Assembly: GCF_001039355.2 (NCBI RefSeq) | Contig: NW_019775742.1 | Coordinates: forward strand, 5,238-69,237 | Direction of reading: 5' to 3' | DNA: 64,000 bases | Source: Lingula anatina | Taxonomy: Eukaryota; Brachiopoda; Lingulata; Lingulida; Lingulidae | Shown here: piece by piece, positions 51,709 through 61,989 of the stretch | Numbering within the stretch: position 1 is the first letter of the stretch | Layout of the letters: every line of letters starts with the position of its first letter | Program-made: the position numbers and the translations under genes | Notes under the pieces: model-generated | Seen by the model: the letters and a program-made list of their open reading frames with translations, nothing else | Database searches by the model: none | What the model was told of the DNA's origin: nothing

Positions 51709-54270
51709 TCACATTCCTGGCATATACATGTTATACCCATAGGGATTAGGATTATCTCCATGATAAACAGCCTCTGGAGTAGGGAACACATTACTGGAGT
51801 GTGGACCCCTAAATGAGGTTTCCATGTGCTGAGATCTAAATGTACTATCAGTGTGCTGAGGTCTGAATGTACTCTCACTGTGCTGGGGTTTATATGTGCT
51901 GTCAAACTGCTGACTGATGAATGAACTGTCCAACTGTTGACTCATTACCAAGCCATTAGAATGGTTACTTCTACTGCTGTTGTCTTCAGCATGCTTATTT
52001 TTACTAACCCTATTCTGACTTTTCAATTTATCATCAGATGGTTGTTTCCTGGACATTTTTTCTCCTGTGTGACTTTTTTCGTGTGCGTTACATTTAGACT
52101 TTCTAATGAATGTTTTATCACAGTATTTACATCGAAATGGCCTCTCTCCTGTGTGTGTCCTTTCATGTATAGCAAGGGTGCCTCTGTCACGAAATCCTTT
52201 TCCACAGAAAGAACAAACCTGTGGTTTAATTCCTAAATGGGTCTTTATATGATCTCTCCAATTTGCCTTCCTTACAAAACGTCGGTCACAAAAATCACAC
52301 TTGAATGGCTTTTCACCAGTGTGAAATCGTTCATGTTCTTCACAAGCTAGCTTAGCTGGAAATCCCTTACCACAATACTGACATTTATGTGGTTTTTCTC
52401 CAGTGTGTTTCGTCATTTCATGCATTTTCAAAGTTGAGTTTAAAGCAAAACTTTGGGTACAGTATTGACATAAATATGGCTTTTCTCCAGTGTGAGTTCT
52501 CATATGTGCCTCCAATTCTCTACCATAGGCAAAGGACTTGCCACAGTGTTTACATTTGTGTGGCTTTTCACCAGTGTGTATTTTTTCATGCCTGTTAAGA
52601 GCTCTGATTCCCCAACAAGATTTACCACAGTGGGAGCACTTTAATTCGTGGATTCTTTCATGTTCCACTAGGTCAGCCTTCCTGGTAAAAGTCTTTTCAC
52701 AACTTTTACACTTAAGTCTGTCGTCTTTGTGTATGACTTCATGCAAATCAAGTGCCCTTCTCCTGGTGAATGTTCTATCACAATATGAGCAAGTGTATAT
52801 AAGGTGCGATTTTTCACTACTGTGAATTTTCTCATGCCTTTTCAGAGCTCTTGTCCCCCAGTAAGACTTATTACAATAAGAACATTTCAATTCATGAATT
52901 TTTTCATGTTCTACCAAATCAACTGTCCTAGTAAATGATTTTTCACAATGCTCACATTTTAAAACTCTTTTACTATTATGTATTTTCTCATGCATAATAA
53001 GTGCATTTCTCTTACTCAATAATTTATCACAATACGAACACTGAAATAATTTTGTTCCAGAATCACTGGTCTTTTTCCTCTTGTCATTCTTTATCACCGA
53101 TTTAGTTTTCTTTGTAGATGTAACAGCATGTTTTACACACTTTTGTTTGTGTTTTAAGAATGCCATCTTGTTGAAAAATTTTTCATTACAGTTTTGACAT
53201 TTGGATGAATGCAATATTGAGATATAATTTTTTTGTCTAGTGTGGGTACCTTTATGTGAATTATGTTCATCTGCAGTTGCAAAGTTCTTGTAGCAAATTT
53301 TACATTTAAACATTCTGTGTCTTTTTTCATGCTGAACGCAGTTGTTTTTTCTACGAAAAGAACTATCACAATATTGACATTTAAATGGCTTTTTTTCAGT
53401 GTGAATATTTTCATGTTCCTTCATAAGATGCATCTTTAAATCATACATTCCTGTAAAACTTAGACTGCAGTGCTGACACCTGCATTTCTTTAAACATTCC
53501 AGTTTTTCATCAAGATTATTATCTTCTTCAAATCCATAATCAATGACTTCTTGTTTGACTAAAACTTCACTATTTTGTCCTTGGTTGTCCAAATCGTGTG
53601 CTTTATTTTCTTGATCACTCAAATCGTGATCTTCCTCCTCTGATTCCTTATGGATAGCATTCTTTGACAGTTCTAGCTGTGCATCAATATGAAGAGCAAT
53701 TATTTTCCGCCTCATGCTCAAAAAATCATTTTTCAGTCTTATAAAAGTTTTCATAAAACCCAGGCATCTATCACAACAGACATCCGAATTGTCTGGAGCA
53801 GTTAATATCTTTAAAAGTTCACGGACTTCTTTCTCAACACCAGGAAATAAGGATAGCTTTGTGTACTCAGTTTTATGGGCGTCTTTTGGTGGACCACATA
53901 TGAAACATCTATGGTTGAGTTCTGAATCTTTATCTGTAGCACCCGTGGACATTTCGGTGGTAAGGAGCTGATCTCTGTTGTCATGATTGTGACGAAGAGG
54001 AAGAGGCAACTGCCCATCACCATCATCTTTTTCTTCACTGCTTGCAACAAGTTGTGACTGTCGATTGTTACCTGTTATTGTTCCATCTCCTGGACTGGCA
54101 TCAACTTTGTTTGAAATTGTTTCCTCTCGCGCTAACTCCCCGTCTTGTCCCTGAGCAATTGAGTTTTTACTTATTTCATCAGGCAAAGAAATCGACGGAG
54201 TACCGTAATTAATCTCTTTGTCATTATAAGTACTGGTACTTTCCATCTCATCTCCCGCAGTCGTGGACAT
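51709..54270 (-). CDS. ZAD-like C2H2 zinc-finger protein, 16 fingers (cluster member 6)
   Basis: 853 residues, ATG at 54270 (MSTTAGDEME). ZAD-like Cys122-x2-Cys125 and partner CCDRC, then LKNDFLSMRRKIIALHIDAQ. The linker has VKQE followed by VIDYGFEEDN. The fourth finger is degenerate (long His spacing, KHKQKCVKH). Fingers 6-7 and 9-10 form a repeated pair (CEKSFTR...LVEHEKIH and CSYC/CSHCGKSCWG-type). The last five fingers match the neighbours. The tail shows five consecutive units of about nine residues (DSSFISQQF, DSTYKPQHS, ESTFRPQHT, DSTFRSQHM, ETSFRGPHS), then SNVFPTPEAVYHGDNPNPYG and YNMYMPGM. Confidence 0.94.
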   Translation of the reverse strand: MSTTAGDEMESTSTYNDKEINYGTPSISLPDEISKNSIAQGQDGELAREETISNKVDASPGDGTITGNNRQSQLVASSEEKDDGDGQLPLPLRHNHDNRDQLLTTEMSTGATDKDSELNHRCFICGPPKDAHKTEYTKLSLFPGVEKEVRELLKILTAPDNSDVCCDRCLGFMKTFIRLKNDFLSMRRKIIALHIDAQLELSKNAIHKESEEEDHDLSDQENKAHDLDNQGQNSEVLVKQEVIDYGFEEDNNLDEKLECLKKCRCQHCSLSFTGMYDLKMHLMKEHENIHTEKKPFKCQYCDSSFRRKNNCVQHEKRHRMFKCKICYKNFATADEHNSHKGTHTRQKNYISILHSSKCQNCNEKFFNKMAFLKHKQKCVKHAVTSTKKTKSVIKNDKRKKTSDSGTKLFQCSYCDKLLSKRNALIMHEKIHNSKRVLKCEHCEKSFTRTVDLVEHEKIHELKCSYCNKSYWGTRALKRHEKIHSSEKSHLIYTCSYCDRTFTRRRALDLHEVIHKDDRLKCKSCEKTFTRKADLVEHERIHELKCSHCGKSCWGIRALNRHEKIHTGEKPHKCKHCGKSFAYGRELEAHMRTHTGEKPYLCQYCTQSFALNSTLKMHEMTKHTGEKPHKCQYCGKGFPAKLACEEHERFHTGEKPFKCDFCDRRFVRKANWRDHIKTHLGIKPQVCSFCGKGFRDRGTLAIHERTHTGERPFRCKYCDKTFIRKSKCNAHEKSHTGEKMSRKQPSDDKLKSQNRVSKNKHAEDNSSRSNHSNGLVMSQQLDSSFISQQFDSTYKPQHSESTFRPQHTDSTFRSQHMETSFRGPHSSNVFPTPEAVYHGDNPNPYGYNMYMPGM

Positions 54271-54457
54271 TATCGATGTAGAGATCTCTTCCTCAAGAAA
54301 ATTTCACAATGGGTGAAATATATCAAATTACCATCATAGCAGAAGCTGGGCATGACTTTAATGAGACTGGCCTTCAAATGTCCACTAATGTCCACAAAGA
54401 TTCCCACTAAATTCGCACTGTGACATGACAGACAAAGAGCAAATGTACAGAGATAAC

Positions 54458-54479
54458 GGAAAATTACTAACACCCGATA
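54458..54479 (-). promoter_or_regulatory. cluster promoter element, member 6
   Basis: GGAAAATTACTA then CCGATA, about 200 bp upstream of the ATG. Downstream on plus, GTACAATTTATTGC is nearly identical to the member 7 flank (ATACAATTTATTGC). Confidence 0.6.
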
Positions 54480-54694
54480 GTACAATTTATTGCTATTTTC
54501 AAAGCGGGTAATTTCTGTTTTACGTAGACTAAGAGTGAAGTCGGGCATATCTCGCTAATCTAGCTGTTTTCTGAATTGTTCGTTACTGTCAAAGTATTTT
54601 AGAGTACCATAAGCTGCGCAATAATTACATCTATCTATCTAAATGTATAGCTTGTCTTGATTTGCCGAGTGGCGAAATGGGCCGGGGGGGGGGG

Positions 54695-55405
54695 GAGCAC
54701 CAGTTTATCATGGTTGGAATTATCTGGTGCTCGTTAAAAACAACAAAGAACACCAGAGGGCTGACGTTGTGCATTTTAAGACGCAACAGGGTTCTTCAAC
54801 AGTGTTTTCTATCATTAATATACAGTGTAGTTATTTCAATATGAATTAAAGGAAAAAAATAATTTTATGCGTACTAGTATTATATGGTCCTACTGCTGTG
54901 AGCATGCAGTAAGATAACATCCCTATTCTTTACGTCTCCGCTCCAATATTTCCTGCACCAATAAATGTACACACTTGCACTACTTAGGTACTCCTCCTTA
55001 ATAGAATGAGGGATAGAGAGAGAGGAAAGGTATAAAATCCATAAAAATGTCCTGTGGACATAACAACCAAAAAAGAAAATCAAAAGGATTTTTTCAAACT
55101 GAAAACTTATGATATTAAAAGTAAAGATAAAAATGTCCAATTACAATGTTCTGCAAAGTAATTTTTCTAATTAGTTTTATTAATCATCTGAGCCTTTAAA
55201 TTGTTACTTAGTTCTGCATGATGATAATCGATTCCACTAATACCACATGTAAAATAAAATATTTCTCTGTTTTAAGTCTTGCAGATTAATGTTTAATAAA
55301 AATTGGTCCTAACATTTCAGCCTTTGGTTTGATATATACATACATATATATATATAATGTACTTTTTCATACCTTTCATTCCAATCAGGACGTTTTCCAG
55401 TGATA
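54695..55405. repeat. segmental duplication block, first copy of 3' flank
   Basis: Matches 60890-61720 (CACCAGAGGGCTGACGTTGT, AGACGCAACAGGGTTCTTCA, ATTGGTCCTAACATTTCAGC). With 57275-60072 versus 61740 onward it forms a head-to-tail tandem duplication carrying one zinc-finger gene per copy. Confidence 0.85.
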
Positions 55406-55470
55406 ATGTAAAACAAGGCAGCAAAGCTGTCAAATGTACAGACAAAGAACAGAAAATAAAGATGCAAATA

Positions 55471-56150
55471 AGTGAAAAATTAAATTTTCACAAAAAACTG
55501 TTAAATTGCCAGAAAAATTTACCAAACAGACTGCGTTGCCTATTGAAGCTGTATGTTAGACCCATGTTTCTTTCCTGTAAGTTTGAGAACAGTAAGTGAC
55601 ATGATTTCCCTTAAATGGTCATCATAGGAGCAGTGCCCAAAATAGGGGTTTCTTCAAATTTTGATGCAACATTACATAATGTTTAACAGCATAATGACAA
55701 TCAAATGTTATTAATAAAATATTAGTAACATGGACATTCAGAAAATGTGACAAGCAAAAGTCTTCAAGATCATGGAACTTTAAAGTCACACCTTGAAAAT
55801 GCCAATATGTGAAAAATTAAATTTTCACAAAAAACTGTTTAACTGCCAAAAAAAATAAATAAATAAATAAAAATACCAAACAGACTGCATTGCCTACTGA
55901 AGCTGTATTTTAGTCCCATGTTTCTTTCCTGTAAGTTTGAGAACAGTAAGTGACATGATTTTCCTTAAATGGTCATCATGGAAGCAGTGCCCAAAATAGG
56001 GGTTTCTTCAAATTTTGATGCAATATTACATAATGTTTAACAGCTTAATGACCATCAATTTTTAATTATAAAATATTTGTTTCACAGATATTCAGAAAAT
56101 GTGACTAGCAAAGGTCTTCAGGCCCATGGAACTTCAAAGTCACGCCTTGA
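55471..56150. repeat. 338-bp tandem duplication
   Basis: GTGAAAAATTAAATTTTCAC starts at about 55472 and about 55810. Both copies contain CAGTGCCCAAAATAGGGGTT and GACATGATTT(C/T)CCTTAAATG. Only two copies are present. Confidence 0.9.
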
Positions 56151-56559
56151 AAATGCCAAAATGTAAACAAGACAGCACTGTTCTGAAATGGGTTTATTTC
56201 CATTTTTAACACTTTTTTAACATAAAACAAAATAAACATTTTACTGCCATTTTATATGACCAACTAAGAAAATTGATGAGATGGGAAAAGTATCAATAGA
56301 ACAGTGTTAAATGTCCAATTTCCTCCATTCTGAGATTCTGAACATAGTGGATGATTGAATCTGACAAACTGCAATGATATGAGTTTATTTCCATTTTTGA
56401 CACTTTATTACACAATACATGATAACAAGTTTACCATGTTTTTTACATAATCAACTAACAATGTTGTAAAGATGCAGGAAATATCAAACAAACACTTTTA
56501 GGCATCTTATTAGTTAAATAATGAGACTGTTAACATGCCTAATAATTGAATCTGAGGAA

Positions 56560-57182
56560 ATGTGAAAAACAGTATAACTTCTAAAATAATGGCCCGATTA
56601 TGCTGATTTTCGAACTCAACCTGCGTTTTAGTAAGATTGACCACTCCTGTGAGTATAATTACAATTGGCCAATCCGTTTTTCTTATATTGTGTTATCAGT
56701 GTTGCATTTATATTGAAAATAGTGAAAAAACAGCATAAATTCCCTAAAAATGGCCCAATCATGCTGATTTTCGAACTTGACCTGCGTATTATGAATATTC
56801 ATCAGTTCTGTAAGTTTCAAGTCAAAAGGTAAAATGGTTTTCCACTTATCGTGTTATCGGTGCTGCATATATGCTGAAAAAAGTGAAAAAACAGCATAAA
56901 TTCCCTAAAAGTGACCCGATCATGCTGATTTTCGAACTTGACCTGCGTATTATGAATATTCATCAGTTCTGTAAGTTTCAAGTCAAAAGGTAAAATGGTT
57001 TTCCACTTATCGTGTTATCGGTGCTGCATATATGCTGAAAAAAGTGAAAAAACAGCATAAATTCCCTAAAAGTGACCCGATCATGCTGATTTTCGAACTT
57101 GACCTGCGTATTATGAATATTCATCAGTTCTGTAAGTTTCAAGTCAAAAGGTAAAATGGTTTTCCACTTATCGTGTTATCGG
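56560..57182. repeat. 161-bp tandem satellite, about four units
   Basis: GTGAAAAAACAGCATAAATT starts at about 56722, 56883 and 57044, with a diverged unit at about 56561; spacing is exactly 161. The last two units are almost identical, the first most diverged, and the last is cut off before its end. Confidence 0.95.
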
Positions 57183-57266
57183 TAAAAGTGCACGGCAACG
57201 ACGGCGACGACGGCGACGACAGACACAGATGATGGCTATATGTACAGACACATCTGTGTCTGTACA
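57183..57266. repeat. GACGGC repeat and perfect hairpin at the insert edge
   Basis: GGCAACGACGGCGACGACGG leads to TGTACAGACACA-TC-TGTGTCTGTACA (57241-57266), a palindrome with 12-bp perfect arms, followed by poly-A. Confidence 0.8.
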
Positions 57267-57528
57267 TAAAAAAAAAAGTGTATATACAAGTTTTATTATT
57301 TATATTTATTCATTAAATGTTATTTTCTTATATTTTTATCTTATTATTATCTTTTTATTGAAGGCTTCATTTCTGAGCTGTAAATGAATTTTTTTAACAC
57401 ACTTCTATGTATATCATAACTAAAAAGCACTAAATATGCAAACTTTTATTTGAGGTAAAGCAATTTTTCATGAGTCCTGATTCCTGTCAGGCTCACTGTG
57501 GGAAAATGTATTCATGTTCCTGACAATG

Positions 57529-57740
57529 CACGCTTTACATGTATGGATTTGGATTCTCTCAGTGCCTCTGGAGTAGAAATCACATTACTAGAGTGTGGAC
57601 CCCTAAATGAGGTATGCATGCACTGTGATCTAAATGCATTTTCCATGTGCTGAGGTCTGAATGTGTTTTCACTGTGCTGGGGTCTACAAGTTATGTACAT
57701 GTCAAACATCAGTCTAGCCACTGTACTGTCCATGTTTCAA
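57529..57740 (-). pseudogene. decayed C-terminal tail of member 7
   Basis: FRPQHMENAFRSQCM, TSFRGPHSSNVISTPEA and, in another frame, NPNPYM correspond to the family tail. They lie beyond the stop of the 57823 gene and are frameshifted, so the tail is no longer translated with the fingers. Confidence 0.8.
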
Positions 57741-57822
57741 CTCATATTTACACCACTAGGATACTATGTCTTCACAGGATCTCAGCATTACTTTTCTTAA
57801 TTTTAGTTCATTTTTCACCTTT

Positions 57823-60072
57823 TTATTGGTTTGGTTTAATTTTGACAGTTTTATCTCTGGTGTGAATCCTTTCATGTTCATTACATTTATTTTTTCTTAT
57901 GAATCTTTTGTCACAGTAATTACATTTGAATGGCTTCTCTCCAGTGTGAGTTCTTTCATGTATCACAAGTAAACTCCTGACTGTAAATCTTTTTCCACAG
58001 TAAGAACAAACCAGTGGTTTTAAAATACCTTGGTGATTTTTCACATGACTTAACCAATGTGATCTTGACTTAAAACTTTTGTCACAAAAATCACACTTAA
58101 ATGGCCTCTCGCCAGTGTGAGTGCGTTCATGTTCTATACAAGCAATTTTGACAGAAAATCCTCGTTCACAATATTGGCATTTGTATGGCTTTTCTCCAGT
58201 GTGCTTGTTCATTATATGAATTTTCAAACATGGACCTAAAGCAAAACTTTTTGTACAGTATGTGCACCTATATGGTTTTTCTCCAGTGTGAATTCTCATA
58301 TGCATCTTTAAATAACAAGCATAGACAAAGGGCTTGCCACAGTGGTTACATTTGTGTTTCTTTTTTTCAGTGTGGATTTTCTCATGCTTTTTAAGAGCTC
58401 TGGGTCCCCAACAAGATTTACCACAGTGAGAGCATATTAATTCATGTATTTTTCCATGTTCCACTAGATCAGCCATCCTGGTAAAAGTCTCTTCACAACT
58501 TTTACATTTGAGTCTGTCATCTTTGTGAATGACTGCATGGGAAACAAGATGCACTTTCCTCTTGAATGTTCTATCACAATGTGAGCAAGTGTACATGTAT
58601 GTACTACCAGTAGTAGCACGCAATTTTTTTCTTTTCCTAGTGTGAATTTTCCCAGTGTGAATTTCCATATGTTTCTTCAAATAACAACGATAGGCAAAGG
58701 GCTTGCCACAGTGGTTACATTTGTGTTTCTTTTCATCAGTGTGGATCTTCTCATGTTTTTTAAGAGCTCTGGGTCCCCAGCAAGATTTATCACAATGATG
58801 GCACTTTAACTCATGGATTTTTCCATGTTCTACTAGATCAGCCATCCTGGTAAAAGTCTTTTCACAACTTTTACATTTGAGTCTGTCATCTGTGTGAATG
58901 ACTGCATGTGAAACAAGATCCACTTTCCTCTTGAATGTTCTATCACAATGAGAACAAGTGTATATAGCATGAATTTTCTCATGCCTTTTAAGAGCACTTG
59001 TCCTCTTAAAAGATTTACCACAATAAGAACAATTCAATTGATTGATTTTGTTATGCCTTGTTCGTTCATTATCCTTACTGAATGTTTTATCGCAATGCAA
59101 ATAAGTTAATGATTTTGTTCCAGTATCAATGGAAGTTTTCTTGTCATCCTTTACCACGGATTCTGTTTCCGTTGTAGATGTAACATCATCTTTCATACAC
59201 TCTTCGTTGTGCTTTAAGAAAGCAATCTTGTTGAAAAATTTTTCATTACAATTATGACATCTGAATGGATGCAATATATACATATAATGTCTCTGCCCAG
59301 TGTGAGTACTTTCATGTGATCCACATTCATCTGCAGGTGGAAGATTCCTGTCGCAAGTTTCCTCATATCCAAAGCCATATATGGTTTCTTTCTTGATTAA
59401 AACCTCACTGGTTTGTTCTTGGTTGTCCAAATTGTGTGTTTCATTTTCTTGATCATTCAAACCGTGTTCTTCTTTTTCTAATTCTGTATGGTTAATGGTC
59501 TTTGATTGTTCTAGTTGTGCATCAGCGTTAAGTGATATAATTAATCTCTTCATACTCAAAAAGTCATTTTTTAGTTTTATAAAAGTTTTCATAAAACCCA
59601 GACATCTTTCACAACAGGCATCCGAATCATCTGGAGCAGTTAAAATTTTTAAAAGTTCATGAACCTCTCTCTGAACACTAGGAAATAAGGATAGCTTTGT
59701 GTACTCGGGTTTACTGGTGCCTTTTGGTGGACCACATATGCAACATTTTTGGTTTATTTCTAAATCTTTGCTTGTAGTAGCTGTGGGAATTTCAGTAGCA
59801 AGAAGCCGATCCACGTTATCATGACAGTGAGGAGGAAGTGGAAAAGGCATCTTCGCATACCCGTCAGTTTCTTCACCGTGATCGTTACCTGTTATTGTCC
59901 CATCACCACGATTCGCATCTACTACTCCGTTTACAATGATTTTCTCTTGAAACTCACCACCTTGCCCGTTGGCAATCGAGTTTTCAAGTACTTTACCAAG
60001 CATAGTAATTGGTGGAGTATACTTTTCATGATAAATGCTCTCTTTAATTCCATTTTCCGAAGTCGTGGACAT
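57823..60072 (-). CDS. ZAD-like C2H2 zinc-finger protein with duplicated finger module (cluster member 7)
   Basis: 749 residues, ATG at 60072 (MSTTSENGIK). ZAD-like Cys110-x2-Cys113 and ACCERC; the linker has IKKE followed by TIYGFGYEE. About 16 fingers, of which the first two are imperfect (extended HNEECMK; LTYLHC lacks the first Cys). A four-finger module (CSHCDRTFKRK, CKSCEKTFTRMADL, CDKSCWGPRAL, CNHCGKPFAY) occurs twice at 369-bp spacing, linked by KIHTGKIHTRKRKKLRATTG. The protein stops after TVKIKPNQ, without the MYMPG tail, whose remains lie downstream. It may still bind DNA, but it lacks whatever the tail does. Confidence 0.9.
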   Translation of the reverse strand: MSTTSENGIKESIYHEKYTPPITMLGKVLENSIANGQGGEFQEKIIVNGVVDANRGDGTITGNDHGEETDGYAKMPFPLPPHCHDNVDRLLATEIPTATTSKDLEINQKCCICGPPKGTSKPEYTKLSLFPSVQREVHELLKILTAPDDSDACCERCLGFMKTFIKLKNDFLSMKRLIISLNADAQLEQSKTINHTELEKEEHGLNDQENETHNLDNQEQTSEVLIKKETIYGFGYEETCDRNLPPADECGSHESTHTGQRHYMYILHPFRCHNCNEKFFNKIAFLKHNEECMKDDVTSTTETESVVKDDKKTSIDTGTKSLTYLHCDKTFSKDNERTRHNKINQLNCSYCGKSFKRTSALKRHEKIHAIYTCSHCDRTFKRKVDLVSHAVIHTDDRLKCKSCEKTFTRMADLVEHGKIHELKCHHCDKSCWGPRALKKHEKIHTDEKKHKCNHCGKPFAYRCYLKKHMEIHTGKIHTRKRKKLRATTGSTYMYTCSHCDRTFKRKVHLVSHAVIHKDDRLKCKSCEETFTRMADLVEHGKIHELICSHCGKSCWGPRALKKHEKIHTEKKKHKCNHCGKPFVYACYLKMHMRIHTGEKPYRCTYCTKSFALGPCLKIHIMNKHTGEKPYKCQYCERGFSVKIACIEHERTHTGERPFKCDFCDKSFKSRSHWLSHVKNHQGILKPLVCSYCGKRFTVRSLLVIHERTHTGEKPFKCNYCDKRFIRKNKCNEHERIHTRDKTVKIKPNQ

Positions 60073-60146
60073 TATCAGTGTGAATATCTCCTTCTAAAGG
60101 ATATTTCACAATAATGAACTAAGAAAAACGGATGCACAGTAATAAA

Positions 60147-60168
60147 GGGAAGCTACTATATTCCGATA
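60147..60168 (-). promoter_or_regulatory. cluster promoter element, member 7
   Basis: GGGAAGCTACTA then CCGATA, about 85 bp upstream of the ATG, the closest of the set. Confidence 0.5.
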
Positions 60169-60639
60169 ATACAATTTATTGCACTTTTTAATTATTATCA
60201 ATTTCACTTTTGCGTAACAGTTAGGTCTGGCAAATCTGTATTGTTAATTTCTTAACAACAGGTCACTGTGTTACACGATTTTGACACAATTGTTCTTTGT
60301 AATGTTTATTAATCCTTGTGGATATAGCTTGTCTTGACTTGCTAATTATAGTACAGTATAGTGAAAGGTACATGAGCGTTGATGGAGCGTGTAACATATA
60401 AACCACTTCTAAAAATTTCTTATACAACTCAAATAAATTCGACATGTCAAGGGACAAACTGAGTAAACTATATGCTGGCATTTGTAGCCAAAAATTTGAC
60501 TTCATATGCATCTGTAGATCTCTGTAATATTCAGTGATTGGGGCATCAGTTTCACAGAGAAGCTAGGAATCAGCTGATGCTGAATAGGATATAGGCACGC
60601 CAAATTTGCATTTTTTGTTTAAACTCGGCAGACTTTTCA

Positions 60640-60658
60640 ACTTCACATTAACTCATAA

Positions 60659-60719
<61 letters not shown>

Positions 60720-60760
60720 TTAACTTTATATATATATATGTTTATGAGTTAATGTGAAGT
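60640..60760. repeat. 22-bp perfect inverted repeat flanking (CA)n/(TA)n
   Basis: ACTTCACATTAACTCATAAA starts at 60640 and its reverse complement TTTATGAGTTAATGTGAAGT ends at 60760. The core is (CA)5 then about 25 TA units. TTAATTAACTTTA is repeated at about 60717 and about 60780. Confidence 0.9.
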
Positions 60761-60889
60761 ATATATATATATATATTCATTAATTAACTTTACTTCTCTA
60801 TTCTGGTACTTTTCTTCAATTTAATTAATTTTATTTATTTATTTAGACTCCACATCAATAAAAATACATTCTGCAGACCTTAATTACCA

Positions 60890-61735
60890 GTTTGTCATGG
60901 TTGCATGGAATTACCTGGTGCTGGTTAAAAACAACAAAGCTACACCAGAGGGCTGACGTTGTGCATTTTAAGACGCAACAGGGTTCTTCAACAGTGTTTT
61001 CTTTCATTAATATACAGTGTAGTTATTTCAAAATGAAAGGAAAAAAATAATTTTATGTGTACTAGTATTGTATGGTCCTACTGCTGTGAGCATGCAGTAA
61101 GATAACATCCCTATTCTTTACGTCTCCGCTCCGATACTTCCTGCATCAATACATGTACACGTTTGCACTACTTTGGTACTCCTCCTTAATTGAATGAGGG
61201 AGAGAGAGAGGAAAGGTATAGAATCCATAAAAATGTCCTGAGGACTTAACAACCAAAAAAGAAAATCAAAAGGATTTTTTCAAACTGAAAATTTTTGATA
61301 TTAAAAGTAAAGACAAAAATGTCCAATTATAATGTTCTGCAAAGTAATTTTTCTAATTAGTTTTATTAATCATCTGAGCCTTTAAATTGTTACTTAGTTC
61401 TGCATGATCAGATGATAATTGATTCCACTTATACCACATATAAAATAAAATTTTTCTCTCTGTTTTAAGTCTTGCACATTAATGTTTTTATAAAAATTGG
61501 TCCTAACATTTCAGCCTTTGGTTTGATATATACGTTTTCATATAAATTAAAGCCATAAAGTAGGATTCAAAATGTATTCTAAGTGCTTTGATTGCTTGCA
61601 AATCCAGGGGTAATGCAGTTTATCCTGAGCTAATTCATTACATTTTAATTTCCACGTCCAAATTAATCCTCTTTAATGTACTTTTTCATTCCAATTAGGA
61701 CATTTTCCAGTGATTATATATATATATATTCATTC
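60890..61735. repeat. segmental duplication block, second copy of 3' flank
   Basis: Second copy of 54695-55405. It lacks the roughly 1.87-kb insert present at 55407-57275 in the first copy, but has about 140 bp (61540-61680) not found there. Confidence 0.85.
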
Positions 61736-61989
61736 TTCGTGTATACAAGTTTTATTATTTATATTTATTCATTAAATGTTATTTTCTTATATTTTCATCT
61801 TATCATTATGTATTTATTGAAGGCTTCATTTCTGAGCTGTAAATAAAATTTTTTTAACACACTGCTATGTAGATCATAACTAAAAAGCACTAAATATGCA
61901 AACTTTTATTTGAGATAAAGCAATTTTTCATAAGTCCCCGATTCCTGTCAGGCGTATACTGTGGGCAAATGTATTTGTGTTCCTGACAG

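Noticed and set aside
56560-57182. 161-bp repeats as a centromeric satellite
   Set aside because: Only four units, confined to one insertion between genes; no evidence of a long array here.
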